From the NCBI RefSeq assembly GCF_009908285.1, contig NZ_JAAARM010000016.1, forward strand, positions 1 to 64,000: a stretch of 64,000 bases of DNA, read 5' to 3'. Below are positions 56,254-64,000 of the stretch, piece after piece. Within the stretch, counting starts at the first letter, position 1. Every line of letters starts with the position of its first letter. The position numbers and the translations under genes are program-made. The stretch is from Pseudomonas sp. Fl4BN1. GTDB lineage: Bacteria; Pseudomonadota; Gammaproteobacteria; Pseudomonadales; Pseudomonadaceae. Below the pieces are notes generated by a model. That model was not told where the DNA came from, did not search any database, and was given only the letters and a program-made list of their open reading frames with translations.

Positions 56254-58428
56254 TCAGAAACGCACGTTGGCCGCCAGCTCTGCGGAGCGTCCCGGGGCGA
56301 CGATGGCGAACATCCCTACGTGGGAAGCGTCGTAGTAGGTTTCGTCGGTGAGGTTGAGCACGTTGAGCTGCAGGTCCAGGTTCTTGTTCACCCGATAGGC
56401 CAGCATCGCGTCGTAGCGCCAGTAGGCATCGAGGCTGCGGGTGTTCTCATCGTTGGTGTAGCGCTTGTCCACGTAGTTGGCCCCGGCGCCGACTTTCCAG
56501 CGGTCGGTGAGCATGTAGGTGGTCCACACCGAGCCGCTGTTGGGAGCAATGAACTTGGCTTGCTTGCCGTTGTAGTTGGTGTCTTTTCCCGAGGCGTATT
56601 TGACCGTCTTCGCATCCAGGTAGGTGTATCCCGCCATCACTTCCCATTGGTCGGTGAGGTGGCCGGTGGCTCCCACTTCAAACCCTTTCACTTCGACGTC
56701 GCCGTCCAGGGTCACTTCATTGCTGAGTGGGTCGTAGGTACGGGCGTTGGTCTTTTCGGTCTTGAATACGGCGGCGGTCAGGGACAGGCGCTCGTTGAGC
56801 AGATCCCATTTGGTGCCCAGTTCGATGCTACGGCTCTTTTCCGGATCCAGATTATTCAATCTTCCGCCTGCTGCGCCATCGGCGCCACCCGATTGCCCGG
56901 CGGTTTCCCCGGACGGGTTGAAGGAGGTGCCGTAGGACAGGTAGATGCTGCCGTAGGGCAGGGGCTTGAAGACGAGGCCGCTCTGGTAGGTCCAGATATT
57001 GTTGCGGTTGCTCTGGGCCGCATCACGCACGTGGTAGTTGTCGAAGCGCGCCCCCAGGTTCAGGTCCCATTGCTCGTGCAGGGCCAGGGTATCCATGACA
57101 TAGAGCGCGCGGTTGTTGTGCTTGGTGACGTCATGCTGGCCATTGCCACGCGCCACCGGGGCATATGGATCACGAGGATTGGGGTCGTACAGGTTTCCCG
57201 AGTCCGAGCCTTTGGGTGCGTAGCGACTCTTGACGTCGATCCGCTCGCGGGAGAATTCCAGGCCGGCGCTGTAGCTGTGGCCGATGGAACCGGTGTCGAA
57301 CTTGCCGAAGATGTCGGTCTGGTTGATCAACGAGGTGTTGACCACATTGCGCCCTCGCGCCGGGCCCCGCAGTACCACATTGTTCAGTTCGTTCTGCACG
57401 CTTGCCGCAGTCGTGGCGCCAAGGGTAGGCCGGCTCATGATGTAGTCCTGCATGCTGCGTCCCTGTCGGGTGGTGTTGCGCAGGGTCAGGTGCTCATTGA
57501 AATCATGCTCCAGCTGCAGGGTCGCCAGATCTGCCGAGGTCTTGCGGAAGTCGCGCTTGCTGAAGCCATAGAAATTGTCACGATCGACCTTGACCGGCTT
57601 GCCGCTGATCGCCGATACCGGAACACCCTGGTCAGGGATGTCGTCACTCTGCATGTGGTAGTAGCTGAGGGTGCCTCGGGTGTCGGTGTTCAGGCCGAAG
57701 GAGAAACTCGGTGCCAGGCCCCAGCGGGTGACCTCGACCTCGTCCCGGCCTGGGGTATCGGCCTCATGCTTCATGGCGTTCAGGCGTAGGGCCATGTTCT
57801 GCTCGGGCAGGTACTGGTTGAGGTCCAGGGTGGTGCGGCGCAACTGGTCGGTGCCCAGGCTCAAGCTGCCGGCCGCGTAGCTTTCCTTTTGTGGCACCTT
57901 GCTGACCAGGTTGATGCTGCCACCGGTGGAGCCGCGGCCTGAATAGGCCGAGCCAGGGCCCTTGACGATCTCTATCTGCTCGACGTTGAAGGCTTCGTGA
58001 GTCATGCGGCCGACGTCGCGGATACCGTCGATCATGATGTCGGTGCTGGCTTCGAAGCCGCGAATGAACGGTCGGTCTCCCAGCGGCGTACCGCCTTCCC
58101 CGGCGCCAAAGGTGATGCCCGGGGTGGTGCGCAAGGCGTCAGCCAGGGTCGAAACCGCGCGTTCCTGCATCAGCGATTCAGTGATGATGGTCACCGACTT
58201 TGGTGTTTCCCGCAGCGGCGCAGTGAACTTCACCGAGTCCGAGGTCTCGCGCTTGTAGCCAGGTTTGTGTTCACCCTGAACCTGGGTGGGGGCGAGGGTG
58301 ACCGGTGTGGCCTCGGGAGGGCGTTCGGTGTTTTCAGATGAGGCTCCCAGGCTGGCTTCGCTGAAGGCCATCAGACCGAGAGAGGTGGACCACAACTTCC
58401 AGGATTGTGGGCGGGCGGGATTGGACAT
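56254..58428 (-). CDS. TonB-dependent catecholate-type siderophore receptor (Fiu/PiuA-like)
   Basis: A 724-residue outer-membrane receptor. The signal region ends near residue 30; the TonB-box region lies near LAPTQVQGEHK. The plug has SVKFTAPLRETPKSVTIITE, DALRTTPGITFGAGEGG, RPFIRGFEASTDIMIDGIRD and IEIVKGPGSAYSGRGSTGG, the pattern of the Fiu/PiuA group for catecholate siderophores. The barrel ends RSAELAANVRF. No STN domain, so no own signalling. A Fur-box-like site lies 42 bp upstream. It stands alone without PiuC/PiuB-type partners in view. Confidence 0.85.
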   Translation of the reverse strand: MSNPARPQSWKLWSTSLGLMAFSEASLGASSENTERPPEATPVTLAPTQVQGEHKPGYKRETSDSVKFTAPLRETPKSVTIITESLMQERAVSTLADALRTTPGITFGAGEGGTPLGDRPFIRGFEASTDIMIDGIRDVGRMTHEAFNVEQIEIVKGPGSAYSGRGSTGGSINLVSKVPQKESYAAGSLSLGTDQLRRTTLDLNQYLPEQNMALRLNAMKHEADTPGRDEVEVTRWGLAPSFSFGLNTDTRGTLSYYHMQSDDIPDQGVPVSAISGKPVKVDRDNFYGFSKRDFRKTSADLATLQLEHDFNEHLTLRNTTRQGRSMQDYIMSRPTLGATTAASVQNELNNVVLRGPARGRNVVNTSLINQTDIFGKFDTGSIGHSYSAGLEFSRERIDVKSRYAPKGSDSGNLYDPNPRDPYAPVARGNGQHDVTKHNNRALYVMDTLALHEQWDLNLGARFDNYHVRDAAQSNRNNIWTYQSGLVFKPLPYGSIYLSYGTSFNPSGETAGQSGGADGAAGGRLNNLDPEKSRSIELGTKWDLLNERLSLTAAVFKTEKTNARTYDPLSNEVTLDGDVEVKGFEVGATGHLTDQWEVMAGYTYLDAKTVKYASGKDTNYNGKQAKFIAPNSGSVWTTYMLTDRWKVGAGANYVDKRYTNDENTRSLDAYWRYDAMLAYRVNKNLDLQLNVLNLTDETYYDASHVGMFAIVAPGRSAELAANVRF

Positions 58429-58469
58429 TGAGATAGAACCTCCGTTTTATTTGGAATAGATTCTCATCT

Positions 58470-58488
58470 GTGAATAAATATCATTCAA
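58470..58488. promoter_or_regulatory. Fur-box-like site of the catecholate receptor gene
   Basis: Minus strand TTGAATGATATTTATTCAC keeps the core AATGATA.T.ATT of the Fur consensus (12 of 19 positions by my count). A second similar stretch, AGAATCTATTCC, lies next to it at about 58453-58464, as in overlapping Fur sites. Confidence 0.55.
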
Positions 58489-58660
58489 TCAGATATGTCT
58501 GAACAATCGTGTCGAAAAGTGTATGCGCGGCTGTATACCGGTCAGCTGGACTTGGCGATGTACTCCTTGAGTGAAAACCGTTGCCTATTTCTGCGCCAGG
58601 CCGTTCTCTTCTGCCGTTACCTGCTGTTATATGGGCGACCACCGACCTTGGAGATCACGG

Positions 58661-59197
58661 ATGAACCTGCACTTTGAAACTCCCAGCCTGTTGTTGCGCC
58701 CACGCACGCTCGCGCACTTCGATGCCTGCCTGCACATGGACCTGGACCCTGAAGTCACGCGCTTCATTCCCGGCACCTGGGACGGCGGGCAATGGCATCG
58801 GGATTTCCTCCAGTCGCGCCTGAGCGAGGATTTCGGTGAGCGCTGCGGCTATTGGGCAATCTTCGCCAAAGACGCCCCGGATGAGTTGCTCGGCTGGGTT
58901 TCGTTCATTCCCTTCGATGCCGTTGGCCCCGAGCTGGAGATGGGCTGGCGTCTGGTGCGACGGGCCTGGGGCAGGGGATTTGCCTCCGAGGCGGCGGGAC
59001 GCATTGTCGAACATGTGTTCGCTGACCCGGCTGTGCAGCGGATAATTGCCGATGCTCATGTCGACAATGCTGGGTCATTGGCGGTGGCCCGCAAGATCGG
59101 TTTTCGCTTCACCCACGATGCAGAGTTCGAAGGATTGCCAAGCCGTTTTTTCGAAATGACCCGTGAGGATTTTCGTCAGCGCTCCGTGGCCGGCTGA
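58661..59197 (+). CDS. GNAT-family acetyltransferase (RimJ/RimL type)
   Basis: A 178-residue protein of the Acetyltransf_3 type: LRPRTLAHFDACLHMDLDPE at the start, LLGWVSFIP, and the acetyl-CoA-binding stretch RRAWGRGFASEAAGRIVEHVF, then HVDNAGSLAVARKIGFRF. ATG 58661 begins the domain exactly; the longer reading from 58571 is rejected. RimJ/RimL-type enzymes acetylate protein N-termini, antibiotics or small molecules. Divergent from the receptor gene. Confidence 0.87.
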   Translation: MNLHFETPSLLLRPRTLAHFDACLHMDLDPEVTRFIPGTWDGGQWHRDFLQSRLSEDFGERCGYWAIFAKDAPDELLGWVSFIPFDAVGPELEMGWRLVRRAWGRGFASEAAGRIVEHVFADPAVQRIIADAHVDNAGSLAVARKIGFRFTHDAEFEGLPSRFFEMTREDFRQRSVAG

Positions 59198-59266
59198 GTG
59201 CCAGCTGCTGGCAGCCAACAGCGGGGCGCCGTTGACGGGCGCCCCTGTGGTACTGCCGTTACCGGT

Positions 59267-59641
59267 TCAGAGGTGACGGCTGACCCACCACAGCACCAGG
59301 AAGGCGATGCCGGCCGCCATGGCCGACAACTGGAACAGGTTGATCAGCCATTTCAGGCCCAGGGGGAAGTTCTTGTAGTCCCGCACATCCAGGCCGCCGT
59401 TGCGCAGAAAGAGATGGGGCATGGCGAACATGGCGCCGATGCACACCAGCATGAAGAATCGGCTGAGGGGATCCCTCCCCAAGAGCGGCATGCGAATGGC
59501 GATGACCCGGCACCGGGACAGGTGCTTGACCATGTCATCGATCTTGAAATAGCCCAGGTAGATCTGGATCACCAGAGACACCAGTCCGGCCATGACGACC
59601 AGGACCCAACCCGCGGTGTAAATATCTTTGGCATTGCACAT
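59267..59641 (-). CDS. Small inner-membrane protein, unknown function
   Basis: A 124-residue protein with three hydrophobic segments (about 10-31 AGWVLVVMAGLVSLVIQIYL, 61-79, and 98-120) and a basic loop between the first two (VKHLSRCRVIAIRM). No named family is recognised. Its ATG lies two bases after the stop of a 29-codon micro-ORF, and its ribosome site GAGGAGG lies inside that micro-ORF, so translation is probably coupled. A long structured leader precedes both. Confidence 0.7.
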   Translation of the reverse strand: MCNAKDIYTAGWVLVVMAGLVSLVIQIYLGYFKIDDMVKHLSRCRVIAIRMPLLGRDPLSRFFMLVCIGAMFAMPHLFLRNGGLDVRDYKNFPLGLKWLINLFQLSAMAAGIAFLVLWWVSRHL

Positions 59642-59643
59642 AT

Positions 59644-59733
59644 CTATTCAGTGACCTCCTCAAGCTTCACGACCAGGCGTTCAGCGTAGCGCTCCTCCAG
59701 TGGGCCCTGGCACGCAGGGCAGCCGGCCACCAT
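59644..59733 (-). CDS. Micro-ORF encoding a 29-residue CPAC peptide
   Basis: The minus strand reads MVAGCPACQGPLEERY followed by AERLVVKLEEVTE and TAG. The single CPAC pair and the charged helical tail look protein-like, and AGGGG six bases upstream can serve as ribosome site. Stop and next start are two bases apart. It may be a genuine zinc-knuckle micro-protein or a translational leader for the membrane protein gene. Confidence 0.55.
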   Translation of the reverse strand: MVAGCPACQGPLEERYAERLVVKLEEVTE

Positions 59734-59761
59734 AGCACCCCTGGACCGAGGCTGGGCGCAG

Positions 59762-59890
59762 GCAGCCCGTGGGCTGCGGTCGAAATGCCGATACCCTGTG
59801 GCGTCTGGAGTGTTGTTGCGAGCCTAGCCGGGCATGTGCCCGGCGGATGTCGGACCCGTGCCAAAGACCCCATCCGGCATTGGCGAGGCT
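59762..59890 (-). ncRNA. Structured leader RNA candidate
   Basis: Several stems are visible: GCCGGG/CCCGGC hairpin (59827-59844), CGGATG with CATCCG (59844-59849 and 59871-59876), an outer AGCCT/AGGCT helix (59821-59825 and 59886-59890), which together form a three-way junction of about 70 bases, and a GCAGCC/GGCTGC hairpin downstream (59762-59777). It lies upstream of the CPAC micro-ORF on the same strand. I cannot name the RNA family with certainty; a phage-type C4 antisense RNA is one possibility. The rest of the 464-bp gap up to 60105 shows nothing else. Confidence 0.5.
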
Positions 59891-60105
59891 ATTTACTAGC
59901 GCCAGGCGCAAGGTTCGGGGGGCAGCTGGACCGGCAAGGCTTCTTCCCATGGGGGCCTCTGGAGATCGGCCAGCAATTTCCTGATGACAGGTTCAGCAAT
60001 CAGACAGTTCTGAGCTGTTAAAAGATTTGTACGTCCGGCAGGAGCAGGGCGGTGACAAGGGGGCAATGTTTCAAGCGGTCTTGCGCGTGGCGCCGAGGAG
60101 GCAGC

Positions 60106-60447
60106 ATGTTGTTACGTTACACGGCTTTGCTGGCGGTGGTCGTAGTGGCCTCCGGATGTGTTGAGGAACGGGTGGTTCACGAGCGACGGGTGGTGGAGCG
60201 CTCGGCTCCGGTGGAGTACGTCGAGGTGGTGGCGCCACAGCCACCACCGGAGCGGGTCATCGAGGTCGAACCCGAACCGCGCCCGGGTTATCTCTGGGCC
60301 CGTGGCTACTGGCATTGGAACGGGCAGCACTATGTTGCGGTGCGTGGCCATTGGGAGCCGCAACGCCCGGGGTATCGTTATGTGCATCCCTATTGGGAGC
60401 GCCATGGCGATGGCTGGCATTGGCACGCGGGCGCCTGGGCCAACTGA
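60106..60447 (+). CDS. YXWGXW-type lipoprotein
   Basis: A 113-residue lipoprotein. The signal MLLRYTALLAVVVVASGC has lipobox ASGC (Cys18). A Pro/Val/Glu-rich linker (VEVVAPQPPPERVIEVEPE) leads to repeated aromatic units: YLWARGYWHWNGQHYVAVRG, HWEPQRPGYRYVHPYWERHG and WHWHAGAW, the YXWGXW-like repeats. Such lipoproteins are common in proteobacteria, with unknown roles. GAGGAGG sets the start at 60106. A terminator follows. Confidence 0.9.
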   Translation: MLLRYTALLAVVVVASGCVEERVVHERRVVERSAPVEYVEVVAPQPPPERVIEVEPEPRPGYLWARGYWHWNGQHYVAVRGHWEPQRPGYRYVHPYWERHGDGWHWHAGAWAN

Positions 60448-60474
60448 CCCGGCAACTTCATGTGTGACCTGCAG

Positions 60475-60500
60475 AGCGATCCTCGGATCGCTGTTTTTTT
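60475..60500 (+). terminator. Intrinsic terminator of the lipoprotein gene
   Basis: AGCGATCC and GGATCGCT form a perfect 8-bp stem (60475-60492) with loop TC (CTCG tetraloop when the closing pair opens), followed by GTTTTTTT. Confidence 0.9.
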
Positions 60501-60532
60501 GCCCGCGTTTTTTGCGCTGATCGGCTCAGGCG

Positions 60533-61729
60533 TCAGACCAGGCCCAGGGTGTTGGCCCGGGCACCGGGAAAGACCGTCTGCAATTGAGCGCTGGACAGGC
60601 CCCAGGTGCTGCCCAGCAAGCCACCCAGTAGATCGCGGTAGTTGTTGAGCACCGGGTAGTCACGGTTCTGCAGCAGGCTCTGGGCGTTCACGGCCACTTG
60701 TTCACCGGCCACGCGCCCACCGTGGACCCGGCCACCCAGTACCCAGTACACCGTGCCGTGCCCGTGATCGGTGCCCTTGGCGCCGTTCTCGCGAAAGGTC
60801 CGGCCAAACTCGGACACCACCACCACGAGGCTGTCGTTCCAGTGCTCACCCATGGCCTCGGCGTAGGCTGCCAGCCCTTGTCCGAGGTTGGCCAGGTTAT
60901 TGGCCAGCTGACCCTGGGTGCTGCCCTGGTTGACGTGGGTATCCCAACCGCCGACATCGACGAAACCCAGGCGGTATTGCTCGCGCATCAAGCTGGCCAT
61001 GCGCCGGGTCTGGGCGGCGAAGTTCTGTGCATTGGCCGCACCGCGATTGGCGGCGAGCATTTCTTCCTGCAGGTCCCTGGAGACTTTCTGGCGCAGTGCC
61101 AGGCCATCGCTGGCCGCTGCGGCGTAGGGCGTATGTTGGTACATGGAGGAGAGAATGGCCGCCTGGCGATCATCGAAAGTCGCCTTGCCGGCTCCGCGCA
61201 AGGACAGGTTGGGAATGTCCTGGGCACCCTGGAAACTCAGGGGCAGGGCATCGGTAAAGGCGATGGGCGCACTGTCGGGTACTTGCCGCGCCAGGCGCGC
61301 GAGGAAGCCTGAGTCGTAGTGTTTGCGCTGCTGGCTCGGCTGGCCGGACTCGATGTTGTCCTGGGTCTCGAAGTGGCTGCGGGACAGGTCGTCGGTACCG
61401 GAAAAGGGCACGAAGGCTAACTGTTTACGCTGCCACAACGGGTACAACGAATCCCTTAGCACCGGGTTCAAGCCCCAGTGACTGTCCAGGGCAATGGCGC
61501 TTTGCGCGTTGTGCGGATCGGGGCGGGCGATGGCCAGGGTCGGGCGCGACTCGTAGTAGAAGTCGCTGGCGTAAGGCACCAGCAGGTTGTTGCAGTCATA
61601 GCCGCCGCGCAGGAACACCAGCAGGGTACGCGGTGCCGAGGCCGGGGCGGCGAACAGCCGGGCGGAAAACGTCAGGCTGGGCAGGGCGGCTGCGGCAACG
61701 GCAGCCATCAGTAATTGGCGACGATTCAT
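60533..61729 (-). CDS. DUF1501 family protein (exported, Tat-type signal)
   Basis: A 398-residue protein starting MNRRQLLMAAVAAAALPSLT, a twin-arginine-like signal. The body is a DUF1501 domain of the alkaline phosphatase-like fold: LLVFLRGGYDCNNLLVPY, FVDVGGWDTHVNQG, VVSEFGRTFRENGAKGTDHG and HGTVYWVLGG are the conserved blocks with His/Asp residues. Such proteins are always next to a DUF1800 partner; here the DUF1800 gene lies 43 bp upstream in the same operon. The biochemical role is unknown; an envelope complex is inferred. Confidence 0.9.
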   Translation of the reverse strand: MNRRQLLMAAVAAAALPSLTFSARLFAAPASAPRTLLVFLRGGYDCNNLLVPYASDFYYESRPTLAIARPDPHNAQSAIALDSHWGLNPVLRDSLYPLWQRKQLAFVPFSGTDDLSRSHFETQDNIESGQPSQQRKHYDSGFLARLARQVPDSAPIAFTDALPLSFQGAQDIPNLSLRGAGKATFDDRQAAILSSMYQHTPYAAAASDGLALRQKVSRDLQEEMLAANRGAANAQNFAAQTRRMASLMREQYRLGFVDVGGWDTHVNQGSTQGQLANNLANLGQGLAAYAEAMGEHWNDSLVVVVSEFGRTFRENGAKGTDHGHGTVYWVLGGRVHGGRVAGEQVAVNAQSLLQNRDYPVLNNYRDLLGGLLGSTWGLSSAQLQTVFPGARANTLGLV

Positions 61730-61772
61730 CAGGGCTCCTGATCAGGCGGCGTGGCGCTCCGCCAGGGTGCGT

Positions 61773-63311
61773 TCAGCGATTGTTGAAGTCCGGCGAGGAC
61801 AGCAGAAAAGTGTTCCATTCCTGGGGCGAAACGGCCTGGTCCAGGGCACTGCGGGTGGCGCTGGAAAGACGCGGGGAGATCGCCTGGTAAAACAGTGGTG
61901 TGGTGATCAAGGGGAAACCCGGCCCCGGTAGCGTGCTGCCTTCGACGGTGAACAGGCGGTTGTCGCCCCTGCCAATGGCCCGGGCAATCTCGAAGCGCTT
62001 GGCCATTTGTCCGGAACTCGACCAGCCGCTGGCCACCAACGGCCAGCCGTCAGGGGTTATTCGGCCGAACAGCGGCTCACCCAATTGATTGAGCCAGTTG
62101 ACCGGCGGCCGCGGATTGGCCAGGGGCTTACCGTCGTAGGCCAGGCGCAGCGCCGAGATCACGAACTGTTGTGGGTCCTTGAATTTGCCACCGGCACTTT
62201 GTTGCAGTTCCGGCGACTGCATCAGCGTGCGCATGACCTGGGCGATATCGCCATCGCTGTCGCTGAAGGTCTTGGCCAGGCGCGCCACCAGGGCCGGCGG
62301 CGGGTTGTCGGCGACGAAGTATTGAGCCAGCCTGCGCGAGATGAACTGGGCGCAGGCCGGCTGCCGGGTGATGAGATCGACGGCCTGGGTAATCTCGTCA
62401 AAACCGCGGCCTTGGATGGTGTGGCCGAGCAACTGCTTGTCACTGAAGTCATGGCGTTTGGGGTTGAACTGGAACAACCCTTGTTGCACCACCAGGGGCT
62501 GCAGGGGCCGGGGGAATCGCTGTTCGCGACCGTCCAGAGGAATCAGGCCGGCTCCGGTCAGGATCAACGCCAGCTGTTGCACATCTTCCTGACTGTAGCC
62601 CGCACCGACACCGAGGCTGTGCAGCTCCATCAACTCTCGGGCGTAGTTCTCGTTGACCTTGCCCTTGGCGTTTTGCGCGTTGTCGAGGTACTCGAGCATG
62701 GCCGGGCTTTTCAGCGTGGCCAGCAGCAGGTCCTTGAACTTGCCCAGGGCATGGGGGCGGATGGCGTGTTCAACGTAATCGGTGGTCAGCACCCGCACCC
62801 GGCCTTTGCCCTGGAACACACTGAAGTGATTGAGCCAGAACAGCACCAGTTGCTCCTTGAGCTGGTTGGGGCCATATACGGCGTGTAGCAGTACGCTGGC
62901 CTGGGCTTGCTCGGCGAGGGTATTGGCTTGCTGTCGAGCGTCCTTCTGCGCGGCATTCCTGGCTTCGCCGTCGGGCATCGCCTTGATCTGTTCCTGGCGC
63001 TGTTTGAACGCCTGCAACAAGGATTGGGTGGAGTGGGTCATGGCCGGGTCGCTATGCAACAACGCTTCGATCGCCGGGGGGAGGGGGTCGTTCAGGCGAT
63101 CTGCCAATTGCGCTTCCAGCAGGCCCGAGCGGCCCAGGGCATGAAGGCGCTTGAACTGCGCTGCGTCCAGATCGAAGCCATCACGCCTGAGCCATGCAAT
63201 GTCCGCGGCGCTGGGTGACGCAGGCTCGGCGGCTTGGGCCAGGATCGGTAGCAACAGGGCAAAAACGCTCCACAGGTGTACACGGCGTGTGAACGGATGA
63301 AGCCATTGCAT
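61773..63311 (-). CDS. DUF1800 family protein (exported)
   Basis: A 512-residue protein with a signal peptide (MQWLHPFTRRVHLWSVFALL, cut near AQA-AE at about 27). Conserved DUF1800 blocks include LVLFWLNHFSVFQGKGRVRV, YARELMELHSLGVGAGYSQE, VDLITRQPACAQFISRRLAQ and GWPLVASGW. ATG 63311 is preferred over the longer reading to 63443 because the signal begins there. It is the first gene of the DUF1800-DUF1501 operon. Function unknown. Confidence 0.9.
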   Translation of the reverse strand: MQWLHPFTRRVHLWSVFALLLPILAQAAEPASPSAADIAWLRRDGFDLDAAQFKRLHALGRSGLLEAQLADRLNDPLPPAIEALLHSDPAMTHSTQSLLQAFKQRQEQIKAMPDGEARNAAQKDARQQANTLAEQAQASVLLHAVYGPNQLKEQLVLFWLNHFSVFQGKGRVRVLTTDYVEHAIRPHALGKFKDLLLATLKSPAMLEYLDNAQNAKGKVNENYARELMELHSLGVGAGYSQEDVQQLALILTGAGLIPLDGREQRFPRPLQPLVVQQGLFQFNPKRHDFSDKQLLGHTIQGRGFDEITQAVDLITRQPACAQFISRRLAQYFVADNPPPALVARLAKTFSDSDGDIAQVMRTLMQSPELQQSAGGKFKDPQQFVISALRLAYDGKPLANPRPPVNWLNQLGEPLFGRITPDGWPLVASGWSSSGQMAKRFEIARAIGRGDNRLFTVEGSTLPGPGFPLITTPLFYQAISPRLSSATRSALDQAVSPQEWNTFLLSSPDFNNR

Positions 63312-63735
63312 GGGCGAGTTTCCGGGATGGAAAGGGGCGGCGGGAGGAATGTTTCCGGTGTCTGCCGGTGACGTTGAAGTTTGGCTGAACAGTGCGCATT
63401 TCGCCGAATGGCTGCGGGGGTATCGATGGATGTCCGGGCCCATGGCAGATCCTCAGGTGGGAGCCGTACCAGTGCGTGCAGGCCGGATTGCAGCTGCTCT
63501 CGCGGTTGGTGAAAATCGCTCTAGTTCAGCTGTTTCAACGATCCATCCAGGGCACTGCCGTCGACCGTTCGTCCGACGGATGGAATTGGCAAGCACTAGT
63601 CTCTGCGTCATGCTGTCGACAGGTGTCGTAGTGCCACTATTTTTGTCTAGGCCCGATTTTTCCGGGTGCCGTTTTACCCCTGCGATGGTGAGATAGGTTT
63701 TCTGATGAATGTGTTGATCCTGTCCGAGGCGCGGT
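63312..63735. other. Intergenic promoter region of the DUF1800 operon and the GAF gene
   Basis: A 424-bp divergent gap. Reading frames here are shadows without ribosome sites. A 13-codon frame (ATG 63705, MNVLILSEARYAR, stop at 63746) overlaps the start of the GAF gene and could be a leader peptide. No operator was recognised. Confidence 0.4.
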
Positions 63736-64000
63736 ATGCCCGATAAGGCGTTGGCCGAGGAGCAGCGCCTGGCTGCACTGTATGCCCTGGAACTGCTGGA
63801 CACTGCTCGGTGTGAGCATTTCGATCGTATTTGCCGTTTGGCTGCAGAGTACTTCAATGTGCCCACGGCCCTGATCACCCTGGTGGATCGTGATCGGCAG
63901 TGGTTCAAGTCGCGGGTCGGTTTTGTTGCCGAACAGACCCCTATCGATCAATCGTTTTGTGCCTACACCATCAAGACTGGCGATGTCTTCGAAGTGGAAA
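63736..64000 (+). CDS. GAF-domain protein, 5' part (runs off the window)
   Basis: The first 88 residues of a larger protein: MPDKALAEEQRLAALYALEL, LDTARCEHFDRICRLAAEYF, NVPTALITLVDRDRQWFKSR and DQSFCAYTIKTGDVFEVE. This is the N-terminal GAF domain form (FDRI...AA..F, LVD.DRQWFKS) typical of cyclic-di-GMP enzymes and sensor kinases in Pseudomonas. GAGG lies five to six bases before the ATG. The effector domain is outside the window, so the enzyme type cannot be stated. Confidence 0.8.
   Translation, partial: MPDKALAEEQRLAALYALELLDTARCEHFDRICRLAAEYFNVPTALITLVDRDRQWFKSRVGFVAEQTPIDQSFCAYTIKTGDVFEVE

Noticed and set aside
56320..57789. A 489-codon plus-strand frame opposite the catecholate receptor gene
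   Set aside because: Antisense shadow without start signals; the receptor on the minus strand is unmistakable.
59681..59950. An 89-codon minus-strand frame over the structured leader
   Set aside because: It translates RNA stems and has no ribosome site; the micro-ORF in another frame fits better with the downstream gene.

Overview
The window is a high-GC Pseudomonas chromosome segment, most likely from the P. fluorescens/P. protegens/P. chlororaphis group. The signs are the many REP-type palindromes (core GTAGGAGC.GGCTTGCC.GCGAA), dense coding, gene sets shared with P. aeruginosa (3-mercaptopropionate dioxygenase, HxuIRA-type heme signalling, FosA), and several genes of the DUF6124, DUF4917, DUF4142 and YXWGXW kinds common in this genus. 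No rRNA, tRNA, CRISPR array, integrase or transposase was seen.

Layout. 1-4470: a methyltransferase, a DMT exporter, a PfpI-family protein, a ribbon-helix-helix protein, and a DUF6124 gene behind a long leader with mutually exclusive helices, one of which buries its ribosome binding site. 4471-13661: a double-winged-helix GntR regulator facing an operon of amidase, polysaccharide-deacetylase-type hydrolase, MFS importer, two SDR dehydrogenases, a small CxxC protein, a CobW/G3E metallochaperone GTPase and a solute-binding protein without signal peptide. This looks like uptake and breakdown of an unknown amide. 13666-14636: a candidate toxin-antitoxin pair with a palindromic operator. 14906-19163: a heme receptor, anti-sigma factor and ECF sigma factor (HxuA/HxuR/HxuI type) with Fur-box-like sites.

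19340-36343 is a large block for sulfur and amino-acid scavenging: a four-domain rhodanese protein, 3-mercaptopropionate dioxygenase and a LysR regulator; an SsuABC-like transporter with an SfnB-like flavoprotein, a 2-hydroxyacid dehydrogenase and a class II aldolase; then an exported dipeptidase, a Tat-exported amino-acid/amine oxidase, an exported RidA protein, a TonB receptor and a second binding protein. Two REP arrays sit here. One carries copies of the TonB receptor gene's 3' end and appears to have supplied the start of the next gene.

36635-39755 is a compact biosynthetic cluster: an Fe(II)/2-oxoglutarate oxygenase, a tRNA-dependent cyclodipeptide synthase of the XYP type and an MFS exporter. 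It is my best candidate for an undescribed system. 40004-51881 holds two lipoproteins, YegP, a DapA-like aldolase plus class II aldolase with a facing XRE-cupin regulator, a SIR2-like DUF4917 protein, an iron alcohol dehydrogenase, a tandem pair of exported proteins, FosA, a LysE exporter, a PAS-GAF-GGDEF cyclase and a DUF4142 protein. 51930-56179 contains two decayed genes: a frameshifted low-affinity iron permease and an in-frame fusion relic of a hydroxyproline/opine dehydrogenase. Next to the relic are an AraC-PAS regulator and an Ldh-family imine reductase that probably belonged to the same pathway. 56254-64000 holds a catecholate-type TonB receptor, an acetyltransferase, a small membrane protein behind a CPAC micro-ORF and a structured leader, a lipoprotein, a DUF1501/DUF1800 pair and the start of a GAF-domain protein.
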